The notes under the pieces: generated by a model
What the model saw: only the letters and a program-made list of their open reading frames with translations
Databases searched by the model: none
Told to the model about the DNA's origin: nothing
In this document: positions 24,522 to 36,659 of the stretch, piece after piece
Layout of the letters: every line of letters begins with the position of its first letter
How positions within the stretch are numbered: the stretch's first letter is position 1
Translations under genes and position numbers: made by a program
Source: Bryopsis sp. KO-2023
Taxonomy: Eukaryota; Chlorophyta; Ulvophyceae; Bryopsidales; Bryopsidaceae
Direction of reading: 5' to 3'
NCBI GenBank assembly: GCA_030272585.1
Contig: BSYQ01000009.1
Coordinates: 3,844,001 to 3,908,000, forward strand
Length of the DNA stretch: 64,000 nucleotides

Positions 24522-25649
24522 TCAAACCAGCCAAGAGAAAATAGCCGAATCCAATGGATGAAAAATTTGAGAAAGCTTCAAATACTTATGAATTGATTTT
24601 GAACCCACAGCCCAACCTCCCCAATCTCGAATGCGATCCAGAGGAACCTTTGCCGAAAACATGGCAGTACATCCTCCCCTACGAAACGTATGTGTGCCCA
24701 AAAAATCCCCTGATTGTAAAACCCCAGCGGAACGCAATGCTGGTAACACACGCAACAGCGCTAAGCGCATACTGCTCGGAGAAGGCACACTTTCGGAAGG
24801 CAACTGCCAAAAATAATTGCTCCTTTGCATCGATACCTCTTGAAAAGCCTCACAGCATAATCGATTAAATTCCTGTAAGAGACTGGGAAGCTGGGGTAAT
24901 CCTTTCGAAAAAAATTTTCGCTGGCGTCGAAGCTCTTGACGGTTCTTTCCTTTGGCGCGATACTCCACAAACGACACACTGACTTCCTCCACCGACCATG
25001 ATAAATCGCCAACCTGGATGTTGGCGTAGGTATCTGCTCGCGAAAAAAATATGAACGCGATAACAGCCGCCAGTCCGTCACGCATTGCGCGTAAATCCCA
25101 ACCCCCCACTGATTCATGGAGCCAACCCACCGCTTGAGAAGGAAACGGTGTATGCTCCGGCGTTGGTGGGTCAGACTTCGCGCTCTGCAGTTCCCAACTG
25201 GATATAACCCTTGACGTCAACTCATCCTTGGCAGCATAATGTGTCTCCCCAAACCACGCGTGAGCGGTAGTAATCGCAGCCAGATATTGCGGTGCTGAAA
25301 CTGCCGATATTTCTGAAGTCCTGCGCAGGTGGAGAAGGTACTGATACACTAACTCCCTTGAAGCCGGAATGGGGCTCTGTTGCCGCTCCACTGCAAATTT
25401 CCAAAATTTTCCGAATTTGGACCAAATTGTCTTGCGACCCATAATAGCATTGCTGGACCACAACTGCTCGAGCAGCTCCATTCGCTCCTCTGCTGAGAAC
25501 TCTTTAAAACGCGTCGCAACCGCGCTTCCAACACTCAAAAGGGTGTCCCACTGTAAATTTGCAGGTGGCTTACCCAACTCTGCATGCAATTTAGCAATTA
25601 GTGCTTTATCAAAAAACACTCCATCGGCCACCTTGGTATAAACGGCTGC
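24522..25649 (-). CDS. Tyrosine recombinase of the DIRS-order retrotransposon
   Basis: Catalyses insertion of the circular cDNA by site-specific recombination. The open frame runs minus from the LTR insertion point at 25649 to the stop at 24522 (about 370 residues from a GTG at 25631). The C-terminal half has the phage-integrase-type catalytic set: the box I Arg in FSRADTYANIQVGDL, HTFRRGG (the H-x-x-R pair), WGGWAVGSKSIHKYL with the presumptive nucleophile Tyr. All key residues appear present. In the uninterrupted element the RT frame ends a few codons inside this gene in another frame, so the two ORFs overlapped. The nested LTR element now separates it from its own promoter and start region, so it is probably not expressed from this copy. 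Confidence 0.9.
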   Translation of the reverse strand, partial: AAVYTKVADGVFFDKALIAKLHAELGKPPANLQWDTLLSVGSAVATRFKEFSAEERMELLEQLWSSNAIMGRKTIWSKFGKFWKFAVERQQSPIPASRELVYQYLLHLRRTSEISAVSAPQYLAAITTAHAWFGETHYAAKDELTSRVISSWELQSAKSDPPTPEHTPFPSQAVGWLHESVGGWDLRAMRDGLAAVIAFIFFSRADTYANIQVGDLSWSVEEVSVSFVEYRAKGKNRQELRRQRKFFSKGLPQLPSLLQEFNRLCCEAFQEVSMQRSNYFWQLPSESVPSPSSMRLALLRVLPALRSAGVLQSGDFLGTHTFRRGGCTAMFSAKVPLDRIRDWGGWAVGSKSIHKYLKLSQIFHPLDSAIFSWLV

Positions 25650-25654
25650 GTCCC
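25650..25654. repeat. Target-site duplication GTCCC (left)
   Basis: GTCCC directly left of the left LTR; repeated at 34667-34671 directly right of the right LTR. Confidence 0.9.
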
Positions 25655-26295
25655 TGTAACGACTCTGCCCCTGCAGATCGCTTTTTCTGCTTCAATACAC
25701 TGAAGACTGCGACCCTGCCGGTCTGCCAGTCTGAACTGCCGTTCTATTGAACGACCATGGGAGAGACACTTGAACCTAGCAAGGTTCAAGGGCGAGATCA
25801 GGTTCCAAACTAAGGTTACAAGAATGTCCAAGCCCCAACAACTTATACCGTTTCTTCCAACCCTGATCCAAACTGATCCTAAGCCATAACATCAGTCTGC
25901 ATCAGTGTTGCAGACCATCAAACTACCAAGTCCCTTTCAGTCCTCTTTCATGACATGCAGCCTCAGACACCTTGCACGGTACTGCGGTCCTGAGTCTGCC
26001 ACCTAAGACCTTCTAGAACTTTGTGCCTACCAGCTCTGCAGCCCACGTTCTGCAGCGCTGTCAGCACCTGTCTGTCGTCAGCAAACCTGCCAGCCCGACT
26101 ACTCTGCCACTTCGTCAGTCTGTCAATCTGCTGACTGCCAGCCTATTAGTCTGCAGGTCTAAAGGACCTGAACCATTCCTGCTTCTGCTGAATCATAGCA
26201 GTCAACCTGCAGCTCTAACCTGTCAGCCCAATCACTGCCAGTCTGCAAGCCTGCAGGTCTGCCTGAATCTCCTTTGATTCTGCCGAATCCTTACA
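25655..26295 (-). repeat. LTR (left; 3' LTR in element orientation)
   Basis: 641 bp. Starts TGTAACGACTCTGCC and ends GAATCCTTACA on the plus strand. Differs from the right LTR at about 8 positions, all within the first ~50 bp. Confidence 0.95.
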
Positions 26296-26304
26296 TTCCT
26301 CCCC
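26296..26304 (-). other. Polypurine tract of the LTR element
   Basis: GGGGAGGAA on the minus strand, directly before the 3' LTR (TGTAAGG). Expected primer for plus-strand DNA synthesis. Confidence 0.75.
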
Positions 26305-29300
26305 ATCTAGTTGGCAGTAGTCCCTTACTGCCCTAAGAGAACGATAACAACCTTGTCCCTTGGATTTCAAACACCCAAAGAAACACTCAAAGTTCAGTTT
26401 GAAAAGTTGCTATCCCATCTTGCCAACTGCCAAACACCTTTTGGAAGGACTGACCACTGAAAATATCTTTTCGACAAAAATTGCAAAATAAAATATAGCC
26501 TCTTTCTCAACATTCTGATGTGTACCTTTGAATTGCCTAGAAAACTGCTCAGAAAAATCCCAATAACACAAACAAGAAACCCGAATGAACTTCTCTTTCG
26601 GAATTGTACTGTGCTACTGAACAAAATTCAATTCCTTTCTGCAGCCTGTTAACTCAACAGATTTTTATTTTGACCATAAGAAAATCCAACAGAAAAATAG
26701 CAAAAATCTGCTGCAGCTTTCAGAGTCTCAGCAATTCACTTTTCTGCCTTCTTTAAGATAAGAATGTTGCTATTCTGCTCAAATATTTTGCAACTACCCA
26801 AACTTCTGAAACTTCATGTTGCCCCATAATTTCAAAAGCAACATTTGCATATTGAAAACCTGCAAACTGCCACTACCACAATCTGCAAATTCTCTGCAAC
26901 TACTGCCACAGTCTGCAACCCAGCAAACTGGTGCTGCCACAATCCAGAACTCTACAAACTGTTGCTGCCAAAATTTGCAACTCAGCAAAATACCACTTTC
27001 ACAATATGCAAACTGTCTTGGAGTAAAGAAGAAGGTTGAATGACTGAAGTTCTGTCTCCCAAAAGAAGTTTCCAACCTTTTGAAAACCAAGAGATCACCA
27101 GTCACTCCAGCAGCTCCTCAGAGTTGAAGCTCCTTGCTGCATACTGAGCTGCCACATGTCTCCACCAAGTTAGCCTTCCGCATAGCAATGAAAAGCGAGC
27201 GATAGGATCTTGCAACAACAAGTCTCCAGATGTTCTTCAATGAAGAAGTGAGCTTGCTCCTCAATTTTTCCCTGAAGCATGCTCCCTTCTGTTCCTGCTT
27301 CCTCTCTCCTGAGTCATGAATGTTCAGAGTACCTACAGATTGATTGCATTAATTGTTCCCGAGTTCTTCCATGCCTTCTCCGGTTTTCCCATATATGAAT
27401 CTATACAAACCAGAGTATATGAAAACCCAGAAACTCCACTTGGCCTATCCTGACTTAATGAAATCAACCCTTTCTTTCAACCAACAAGACTTCACTCAGT
27501 GACATTTCCTTTTTCTTTTGAACTCTGCTGCTCAAATAAATATCCTACAACTGAGTGCTGAAAGAATCCATACCAATGTACCCTCTGAAATTCAGTAACC
27601 TCAAGTGAGCACCAATCCAACTGACTCAATCAATGGTCCTGCAAACTTCTGTAAATTCCAAACCAACTAAATCCACAGCAAAATATGTGTCACGTACCAG
27701 AATATTTCAGTCCACCAGAAACACCCTTGCTAGACTGCAAATGTTTTAATTCTGCATCGTCCCAAAGTAGTGAACTATGCCTAGTTGCCTAATCCACTCT
27801 GCAAGAATAGTAGAACTGAAAACACATATTTACTGACCACCAAGATATTGCAAACACTATCCATCAATTCCCATCAGCTCTGAAAGAGTACTACTAACAA
27901 CCTCTTCCTTTCCTTAGAAACCTTGATGAAAACATCTGTCTTTTTGCAACACCTACTGAAATAAATGCAATTTTGGAAAAACAAAAACGAAACGCATCGG
28001 TTCAACCGAGGCCTCCTCCCCATCTGAAATGGAGCTTGTCCTCAAGCAAAACCATGCAACCATGCAAAACCATATCACTGTCCCAGCTACAGAAAGTTGA
28101 GCTGTTCGGAGCAGCCAAAATAACCCCAAACAACTGAACAAACTACTTCAGAAAACAAGCTTGAAAAAACTGAAGGCCTGAATGTGCTCTGCCAAAGTCA
28201 GAAAAATCTGCTGCCCCAGATTGTAACCAAATGTTCAGTTCTCAACCCTTCTGAAATATTTTGTCCTCACATAAATATTCACCAACCATGCTACCAAAGA
28301 TCAAGGCTATTTCTGTTCCATTGACCCGAAAAGAAATAGAAAATAAAGAAAACACAGAAAATTTTGCAGCCCTGCAAAGTATCCCTGCAGCTAACAGGTT
28401 CTGCACCTGCAATTTACCAACTGCCCATAACATTGCCAGATCTGCCTGCAAAAATTTTCACAGTCCCTTGTGTTTCTTCATATGTAGAGCTGAACCTGAC
28501 CATCGAATGTCATAACCTTCAGCTCCTGATCTTTGACACCATGCTATCCATGCATCAAGTTCAAACACTAGCCCATTGTGTTTACTAGTACATCGTCATG
28601 AAATAAGAGAGCTGCCAACTCATGATACTTCATGTCTAACCACTGCAAACAAACTCAAGAAGAAATCCACCTGAAAATCTGAATCCTACCTGAAAATCTG
28701 AAAGAACTATTCTTTTCTTTTCTTTAACTCTGCTGATTTCCACTGATTCAAACACCAAATCAGAGATAGATCTTCAGAAACTGAAAATCCTTTTGCTTTT
28801 CCTTCTGAGCTTTATATTTCTCACAATAATATTTGAACTACCGCTGGTCCACGTATATATATACTTCTCAAAGAAATCAGACATATACACTTCACTCCTG
28901 ATTTTCTTTCTTGATCTCCTGAAAATCTGCAACTCAAACCAGATCTAATGTATCGAATCAAAATAAAGCATTTTCCAGATTTTAGTCACTACCAATTAAG
29001 TCCAAAAGTGACTGCAACAATACCAAACTCTGTCACTGAAAATTGCTATCTCTGATGCCCTTTGGCACAATCATAAGTTTTCTAGGGAACCCTGAATGTC
29101 CCTCAGAAATGTTTCAGCCCAACAACCAGTCTATGGACCTGTAAAATAGAGATCAGAGTCCTCCTTTCGAGTACAAAACTGCAACTCCATCTGCAGTCTG
29201 AAATAGAGCCCAAATCTCTCATTTTCCAGCCTTTTAAATGTTGTCATTCTGCCACTGATTTGCCAAACCAATTTCCATATTCAAAACTGAAATGAAAGCT

Positions 29301-32300
29301 CTTATGTAGGTGGTTGTATCTGCCCTTTTTATCAGCCATACTCAGGTGGCACCAAATACTAACACCACAAAGATAAATCTCATAATGCATCAGATATTTT
29401 TCTAAACCAATACTCTGATCCTCTTTCCTTTAGAGCTGAGGTCTTGCATACTCTGCAACTCCTAGAAAAGATCATTGTATTTTCCTTCGACTCAACTACC
29501 TTCCTTCATCAATCTGAAAAGGTGATATCAGATGCAGCTCACATGTTACTGCATCCACTGAAAATTTCTCTAGCCAATTTCAGAATCCTAGCTAGCTTCT
29601 AGTTTGTAGACGAGATGTAGCTATTCTGATTCTACATCCACGCCTGTCGTATAAACGATTTTTCTCCACGTCATGAAATCACCGACAATCAAAATTCAGT
29701 TCCTTCTCAAAGCATCAATCGCACGCCGTACACAATCTGCCTGGCATGTATTCTCATTTCAGCCGCACGCCGCACACGGCCTGCCTGGCATGTACACTTC
29801 ACTTCGAAGTTTGGACTATGTCCTTTAAAGTAGACTTCATTAGGTCTACCCAGCCCATAACTCCTCGCTCACAAAAACAAATCTGATGTGCCTGCAGAAC
29901 ACATCATGCAGGTCAGGTGTGGCCCCACATGACCACACACACCCTGCCTCCGAGAGCTGAGCAGTCGTGGCTACACTCGGCCCAACAACCCCCTCAAGCT
30001 CAGAATCCTCCTCCAAAAATTCTGCAAGTCAGTACTCCCCGCACTGCACCTCAGAACTTTTCCTTGAAAATCTGCAGATGCTGCGACTCCCCGCCCAGCA
30101 TCTACCAACTCACAGTCTGCAGGTCCCACGCGTCGCCTAGTGGGTACCTCCTGCAACACTGCTCACCTTCTCCTCAAGGTCTCCAGAATTCCCTGCACCA
30201 GTGTCCTTGCCCGGACCACCACCTGCAGAAATTCCATCCACCAGACTTACACACTTCTCCGTAGTTGCGGCTGCACCGGCACTCCAACTTTGGAATGGAC
30301 TCCGCGCCCATAGGCTACCCTCCCCTGAGGTAACACCCTGTGTGAGTGGCTACGCCGGCCTTCTCACACTCCACTTCTGTCCTCCTTCGCCTCTTTTCTC
30401 ACTCCTGCAAGTCCTCCCTGGACTTCCATCCCCGCGAAAACTTGGGGCTGAGCAACTTTCTTGAGGGATGCTGATCTTAGCTTCCCCGCTCAGTTGTCCT
30501 ACATGAGTGTATGCTTCCCATGGCACTCCACTCATGCACCATCTCCTCAGATGTAGCTACACATGGCTTTTCATCTGCAAGAGATATCTGCAAGTCTTGC
30601 TCTCCTTTTCTCACTTCACAACCCATAAGCACCACCTGGTGCTATCACCTTAAACTCTCTTTTTTTTTTTTAACTTGTACTCTTCTCGTAAAAAGCACCT
30701 GACTACAATGTGGCTGCAAAAAGAATATAAAACCTGCCACATTTAACTTCCTTTCTTTTCCTCCTATTTTACCCTAATAAATCAGCAAAATACTGAGTGC
30801 ACCTCTTTCTTTTGTCACAACAAACCACTAAGTATATTATGGCAGTCCAAACACAAAAATCTGCCACAGTTTCTTTGTGTAAAGAATGCATGAAAACTTC
30901 AGGTGACTCCAGCATATCACTAATATACTTTCTATCGCCAACAGGATAGAAACTCTACCAAAATAACTATCAGAAATATACTCCCTTTGAAAATCAGCAA
31001 CCACTCTGCATCCAAATGAAAAAGGAAGAACAGAACTATACCAAACAAGCAAAGAAAACTTCTCTTTTGTTCAGCCATCTGCCCTTTAGACTGCTGCCCT
31101 TTTTCTGTGCCTCAAGAGTACCACTGCTAGTTCAATAACTGACCTGAAATTTTCTGGAAACCTGAATAAACTTCCAGAATGAGATATATCCTGAAAACCT
31201 ATTTTCCAACACCTCAAAGACAAATAACCAAGAGTGTAACCAGAAATTTCTTTTCTCTAAGACCAAGCTTCTTCAACCAACTCTGCTACCACCAAAGTCT
31301 TGTTGAAATAAAAACCTAGTACCGAGAAAATGCTGCCATCAACCAAAGAAAATACCCTCTTAATCAATGGGTAGGATGTGGCTGCTTTATCACTTCAACC
31401 TCCCCATCTGATTTCTTTTCTCTTTGAAAGACAATCAGTATTTTCAAACAGCTTAATTTCCAGAATTCCCTACACTATCTTTGAAAATTCAGTCTCTAAC
31501 AATACTACCACAATTGAGTATTGTTCCCTTCCAGAAAATTCTCTAATCACTAGCAACCGTTTACTGCTCAATAAGGGGCATCCTTGAACAAAATAACCTG
31601 CCCTCATATCAATGTATCTGACTGAAAATTTTCTGCTAGCGAAAATAGAAGATGTCCTATTTCAGAACACCCATAATAGAAGAAAAGATCAGCTACTGCT
31701 GTACCAAACATTTCTTTACTTCACCACTATCACTCAGCCTACTAAAGAAGAGTTCCATGGACCTATTGGTCCCTTCAAAAATCTACATCTTTTCCTGACC
31801 TGAAAAGCAAGGCTGCCACAGAAAAATACCTTGCCAATACATCTAATATTTGCCCTGCCAACAACAGAAAATGATCTGCCACTGATCTATAAAAAGATTG
31901 ATATTCTGTCATTTGTCCCACCAAACAACAGAAAATAATCTGCCACTAGTCTATTATAGAACGAAAACTTCATGTCATTGACATTCTTCTGAGAATAACC
32001 TGCCACTGGTCTATTCAGAAATCAGAGCAATATACCATAGGGTCCATCAAGAAAAAGACAAGACAACCCTTCCACAGAAACACAAACACTATACCTCAAC
32101 TGACCAATAGAGTAGAACTGAAAAGTGCCTTAGCTTTCTGCAAGCAACTCTAAAATAAGTTCTGACCTTCAGTTCTCCTCATTTCAAGTTCAGAAACGAC
32201 TCTGAAAAATTCCCTCAAGCTATTGTGCATTCACTGAAACACCTGAAAATGTTCCCACAATCAACACAAATGTAGCAAGTGTTCCTGATGTACAAACATC

Positions 32301-34009
32301 CAAAATATGTATGCACAATCACATCAAAGCTGATGTGACACATGTTCTGACCTGCCACTAAAGCCAAGAATTTTTTTTCCACTGCAACCTTCCACACTCT
32401 GAAATGCTGAGTCAACCACTACTGCTCAATCCCACTGAGCCAAGGATAATATTCCACTAGAAGATGCACAAATCCAAGCAATCAAGAAGAGACCTTTATC
32501 TCATATCAGCAAGGAAAAGCCTCTGATCAGAGAATCCCAACTTCTGACCAATAAAGCTGTCAAATATCACCACCAGACTTTTGAAAGAATATATCAAAAC
32601 TTCCTGAAAAATCTGCCTGGTCTCAAAGACTCTTTCCAGAATTTTCCCCACTGACTTGTAATCAATCAAAGCCTTTCAGAACATCTCCCTCACTTCAGCC
32701 TGAAAATTTGACTGCAACTCTGAAATCCTTTATAAAGTGATCAAACATCTTTTCCAGAATGTGTACTGCAATCAGAAGATCATAGATCACCTGATCCTGA
32801 AATCAATCTGAAGCTCACTACTTCTAAAGTCACTTCAATCAACCAACGAAATGATCAGATCACTCAAATGTAACCCTGCAAGCACGTAACACTCTTGCAC
32901 CTCACGTCTGCGCTCAACTTACGCTCAATCTGCGCTCAACCTGAGTCAGTTAAGCGATGCCTGCATCAGTCGCACTCACTGCGCACACTGCAACTCTTCC
33001 TGATCGCAACAACTTAATTTGTGCTGCGCAATTCTCACTCTCGCACACATCCTGCCACGTTCTGTGCAAGTCCATCAGATCCTGCACCTTGTGCCGACCT
33101 TGCACAGAGCTGCGCGTTCCTGCGTCAGCTGCGCGATCCCTGCATCAGCTGTTCCTTCAATCGACACGCAGTCCCAACATCGTCTGCGAACTTCCATCAA
33201 GAGCTGCACAGTTCCATAAACACTGCGCAGTCCCTGCATCCTGCATAGGCTGCCCAGCCTGCATCTGCGCGAAATGTCCCATCGACATTGCAATCCGCTG
33301 CACGCAGCGTAACTCTGTCGTCTGCAGTGCAATTTCGCATGTGCAGCGCTTTCCTGTGGCTGCTGCGCGTCACATCATCCACTTACGCAGTGCCAACATT
33401 CGCTGCGCACTTCCAGCAAAACCTGCGCACGTTCTGTCTGCGACGCAATCCTGCCCGCGGTACATTTCCATATTCGCTGCGCAACCTTGTATCAACAGCG
33501 TAATTCCACATCTGCGGTACAACTCTGCATCTGCGGCGCAATCCTGGATCTGCTGCGCATTCCTGGATCTGCTGCGCAGTTCTACACCTGCGACGCAATC
33601 CTCCAAATGCTGCGCCACCCAACGTCTCCTGCGACGCTGCATAGTCGTGCTGCGCTTGACAATGCTGCGCGCCTGTGTGTAAGCTGCGCTTCTACATACT
33701 CCAATGTATTGCCCTGCGCTCTACACATCACTTCTGCGAAATCTGTCTGCCGCAGTGTTCTTACACACACTGCGCCCATTCTACTCCTGACGCTGATTCA
33801 GCGACTTTCCTTCACACAGCACACTCGAACACTCCAATAGATAACTGCAAATCTGCAAAGCACTGGCGTTTGTCTGCCTTGCAAACCTCTGCTTTGCACT
33901 GTGCTGTGTGCCTGCTAGTGTCCTGCGCCTCTGCGCCTTCTCACTGCGCGTCTGCGCGCATACTGCTGCCTCTGCAGCCTGCCAGACTCGTTTGTGATCT
34001 TGTCACAAG

Positions 34010-34024
34010 CCTGCTCCGAAACCA
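34010..34024 (-). other. Primer-binding site of the LTR element
   Basis: TGGTTTCGGAGCAGG on the minus strand, one base after the 5' LTR. Its complement ends in CCA like a mature tRNA. The tRNA identity is not determined. Confidence 0.7.
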
Positions 34025-34025
34025 A

Positions 34026-34666
34026 TGTAACGATTCTGCCCCTGCAGATCGCTTTTTCCACTCAAGTCCATTGAAGACTGCGACCCTGCCGGTCTGCCAG
34101 TCTGAACTGCCGTTCTATTGAACGACCATGGGAGAGACACTTGAACCTAGCAAGGTTCAAGGGCGAGATCAGGTTCCAAACTAAGGTTACAAGAATGTCC
34201 AAGCCCCAACAACTTATACCGTTTCTTCCAACCCTGATCCAAACTGATCCTAAGCCATAACATCAGTCTGCATCAGTGTTGCAGACCATCAAACTACCAA
34301 GTCCCTTTCAGTCCTCTTTCATGACATGCAGCCTCAGACACCTTGCACGGTACTGCGGTCCTGAGTCTGCCACCTAAGACCTTCTAGAACTTTGTGCCTA
34401 CCAGCTCTGCAGCCCACGTTCTGCAGCGCTGTCAGCACCTGTCTGTCGTCAGCAAACCTGCCAGCCCGACTACTCTGCCACTTCGTCAGTCTGTCAATCT
34501 GCTGACTGCCAGCCTATTAGTCTGCAGGTCTAAAGGACCTGAACCATTCCTGCTTCTGCTGAATCATAGCAGTCAACCTGCAGCTCTAACCTGTCAGCCC
34601 AATCACTGCCAGTCTGCAAGCCTGCAGGTCTGCCTGAATCTCCTTTGATTCTGCCGAATCCTTACA
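34026..34666 (-). repeat. LTR (right; 5' LTR in element orientation)
   Basis: 641 bp, TGTAACGATTCTGCC ... GAATCCTTACA on the plus strand; same as the left LTR beyond the first ~50 bp. Confidence 0.95.
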
Positions 34667-34671
34667 GTCCC
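34667..34671. repeat. Target-site duplication GTCCC (right)
   Basis: Second copy of the 5-bp duplication; 5 bp is the usual stagger of LTR-element integrases. Confidence 0.9.
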
Positions 34672-36648
34672 TTTCAGAAACGTCGACGAATCCATCGGGA
34701 GGAGAAGGCGCTTCGTTGCCATCATGCACAGATCCCTGTACCAATGTTTCGCTTCCCAACGCGGAACCACCAGTAATGCCTCGATCGGTTTCACCTCCTT
34801 GATCAGTTGGATTAATTGAGGGACCAGGCCGAAGGGAGGGAAGCAATAATTTTTCTCCAAACTCCAAGCTTGATGGGTTTGCCTCAGCGCGTCGATATTC
34901 TCCGCTTGAGGGTCGGCCGAAATTGCATTGAATCGGGGTAACTGTGAATTGTGCAGAGCCGCGAATCTGTCCACAGTTGGACGAAATCGGCACTCCTGGC
35001 ACAGCCATCGAAAAATTGCCGGATTGAGAGCGATATCCCCCGCCTCGACCATCCTTGATAACTGATCGGCTCTGTAATTCTCCAAAGTTCCCCACCACTT
35101 CATCTTCCACTCGATATGCTTGGCTTCGCACACCTCCAAAATCTGCCCCAGAACCGCTCTCAGCCTCGGAATATTGGTATACACGCCTCGAAGTATGTGG
35201 TAACAAACTTGGGAGTCCGTCACAATCTCCAAGCGTTGGTCCTTTACCACTTCCTTGAAGGCCAGTAGTCCCAACAAAATCGCCTTGAGTTCCTTGAAGT
35301 TGATGGAACGTGGACGATCTTCGAGAGTCCACAATCCCTTGGCGATCAGATAGTTTGGTTCCTTGGAAGGGCGTGTCTTGGAAAGGGTGCTGGGCGACCC
35401 CAAAGCCACCCCCCAGCCCACCTCTGACGCGTCCGACTCCATGCGTATCGATGGAACCCACTCCATGGCCCGACCGTGCCAATGTTGCGGGATTTGCTGC
35501 CACCAAACAATTTGTTTGATGGCTTTCAAAGGGATTCGCACCCAACTGGTCCATTTCCTTTTTCCTTTCAAACTGAGAAAAAGTTCCCCTAGGAAAAAGC
35601 GCGCCGTGGGAATCGCGGCTAGAACTGAGCAAGCTTTCCCGACAAAACTCGCTACTAAGCGCGCTGGCGCCGAACCCTTGTTGTCGCGAATCACCTTGAG
35701 AAGTTTCCCCGCTTTCTCGAATAACTGGGTTTCGACGTGCGAAGGCACCAAAATTAACCCCCTGTCCAAATCCAATTGCAGACCGAGGTGCATCACCTGA
35801 CGCTGCGGCGCAAAACAACTCTTCTCTTCGCGTATGGTGATCCCCAAAGCTTCCACCACGTCCCTCACCTGAGAACCCCATTCCTTCGAAGCATTCGGAT
35901 GTCCTCCTAGGATGTCGTCCAGATAAAACAGAAAACTTCCCGAACTCCCCTGGTGCCAATACCTTGCTAACGCTGGGGTTGAAGGGCAAGGCACACTGTG
36001 GGGATTTCTCAGAAAGCGAGCAATCGGCTTGGTAAACCGACTGAAAATCCTTGGACTGGATGTCCATCCGAACGGGAGGGAGGGAACTTCGTAAACCTTG
36101 TCCTCCACTCGAATGCAAAAATGACGACGGTCCTCCTTGTGAATCGAAACGTGGTGGAACGCCTCGGCGATATCGAAGGCTATTAAACCCGAACTGTCCC
36201 GGATCCAGGGAACCGCTTCCTTGAGTCGTTCGTATCTCATCGACCGCTTGACCGTATGTTCGTTCACATGGCGGAGATCGATCACGAGACGAAACGAAGT
36301 AATCCTCCCCTCGCGGTACTTCGGAATCAAAAACCCGCGAGAAATGAAGCGGGCGCAACGCGCTGGCCTCAAGCCGCCCGTCTCTAGGTACTTCGGTAAT
36401 AGCTCCTTCCATGCTACGCGCTCCTCCTGAGTTTTCAATATCGTGGAACCCAAATCGAAGGGCTCCAACGGCTTTTTCCATTCGATCCTCACCCCCTGCG
36501 CTATCCACTTTAGCACATTTTTGTCTGCTCCGATCTCCTTCCACTGAGCCAGCTGACGGCGGACTCGAACATAATGAGGAGGCTTCTGAATACCAAATTT
36601 CGTCCTCAGCCGTGCTTCCTCGCGCTGTGCCCAAGCCCACTGCGCCAT
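34667..36648 (-). CDS. Reverse transcriptase / RNase H, 3' end cut by LTR insertion
   Basis: Copies the element RNA. The frame starts at ATG 36648, 11 bp after the gag-like stop. RT motifs: FRLVIDLRHVNEHT, FDIAEAFHHVSIH, LPFGWTSSPRIFSRF, and the catalytic FYLDDILGG (about residue 230). RNase H follows with the acidic set in MESDASEVGWG, FKELKAILLGL and IVTDSQVCYHIL. Downstream is the block typical of DIRS-order polyproteins (VDRFAALHNSQLPRFNA, CFPPFGLVPQLIQLI, VVPRWEAKHWYRDL). Native coding ends at the LTR insertion (34667); the open frame runs on ~60 bp into the LTR by chance. In the intact element it would have ended just past 25630 on the left side of the insertion, overlapping the recombinase ORF. 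The long frame 34586-36805 is a shadow. Confidence 0.93.
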
Positions 36649-36659
36649 CCGACACTGCG

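Larger units (their letters stand above)
26296..34025 (-). other. Non-coding interior of the LTR element
   Basis: 7.7 kb without a credible gene; the longest frame (32957-33682, plus, 241 codons) is low-complexity. On the plus strand C greatly exceeds G from 26.3 to 32.8 kb. From ~32880 to ~33960 the word CTGCGC (minus GCGCAG) and close variants recur about every 35-40 bp. Three degenerate repeats with the phrase CTGCCACT(A/G)(A/G)TCTAT lie at ~31870-32020. A pair with GCCTGGCATGTA is at ~29740-29800. Confidence 0.75.
25655..34666 (-). mobile_element. Non-autonomous LTR retrotransposon (LARD-like), nested
   Basis: 9,012 bp flanked by GTCCC duplications. Two 641-bp LTRs (25655-26295 and 34026-34666) begin TG and end CA. 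Orientation is minus: next to the right LTR, on the minus strand, is TGGTTTCGGAGCAGG (34010-34024), a primer-binding-site-like sequence complementary to a tRNA 3' end with CCA; next to the left LTR is a purine tract GGGGAGGAA (26296-26304, minus), the polypurine tract. The 7.7-kb interior has stops in all frames and no gag, protease, RT or integrase motif, so it depends on another element in trans. It sits exactly between the RT/RNase H and recombinase parts of the host element. Confidence 0.92.

Noticed and set aside
32957..33682. 241-codon plus frame inside the LTR element
   Set aside because: Produced by the CTGCGC-rich low-complexity stretch and antisense to the element; Cys/Ala-rich with no domain.
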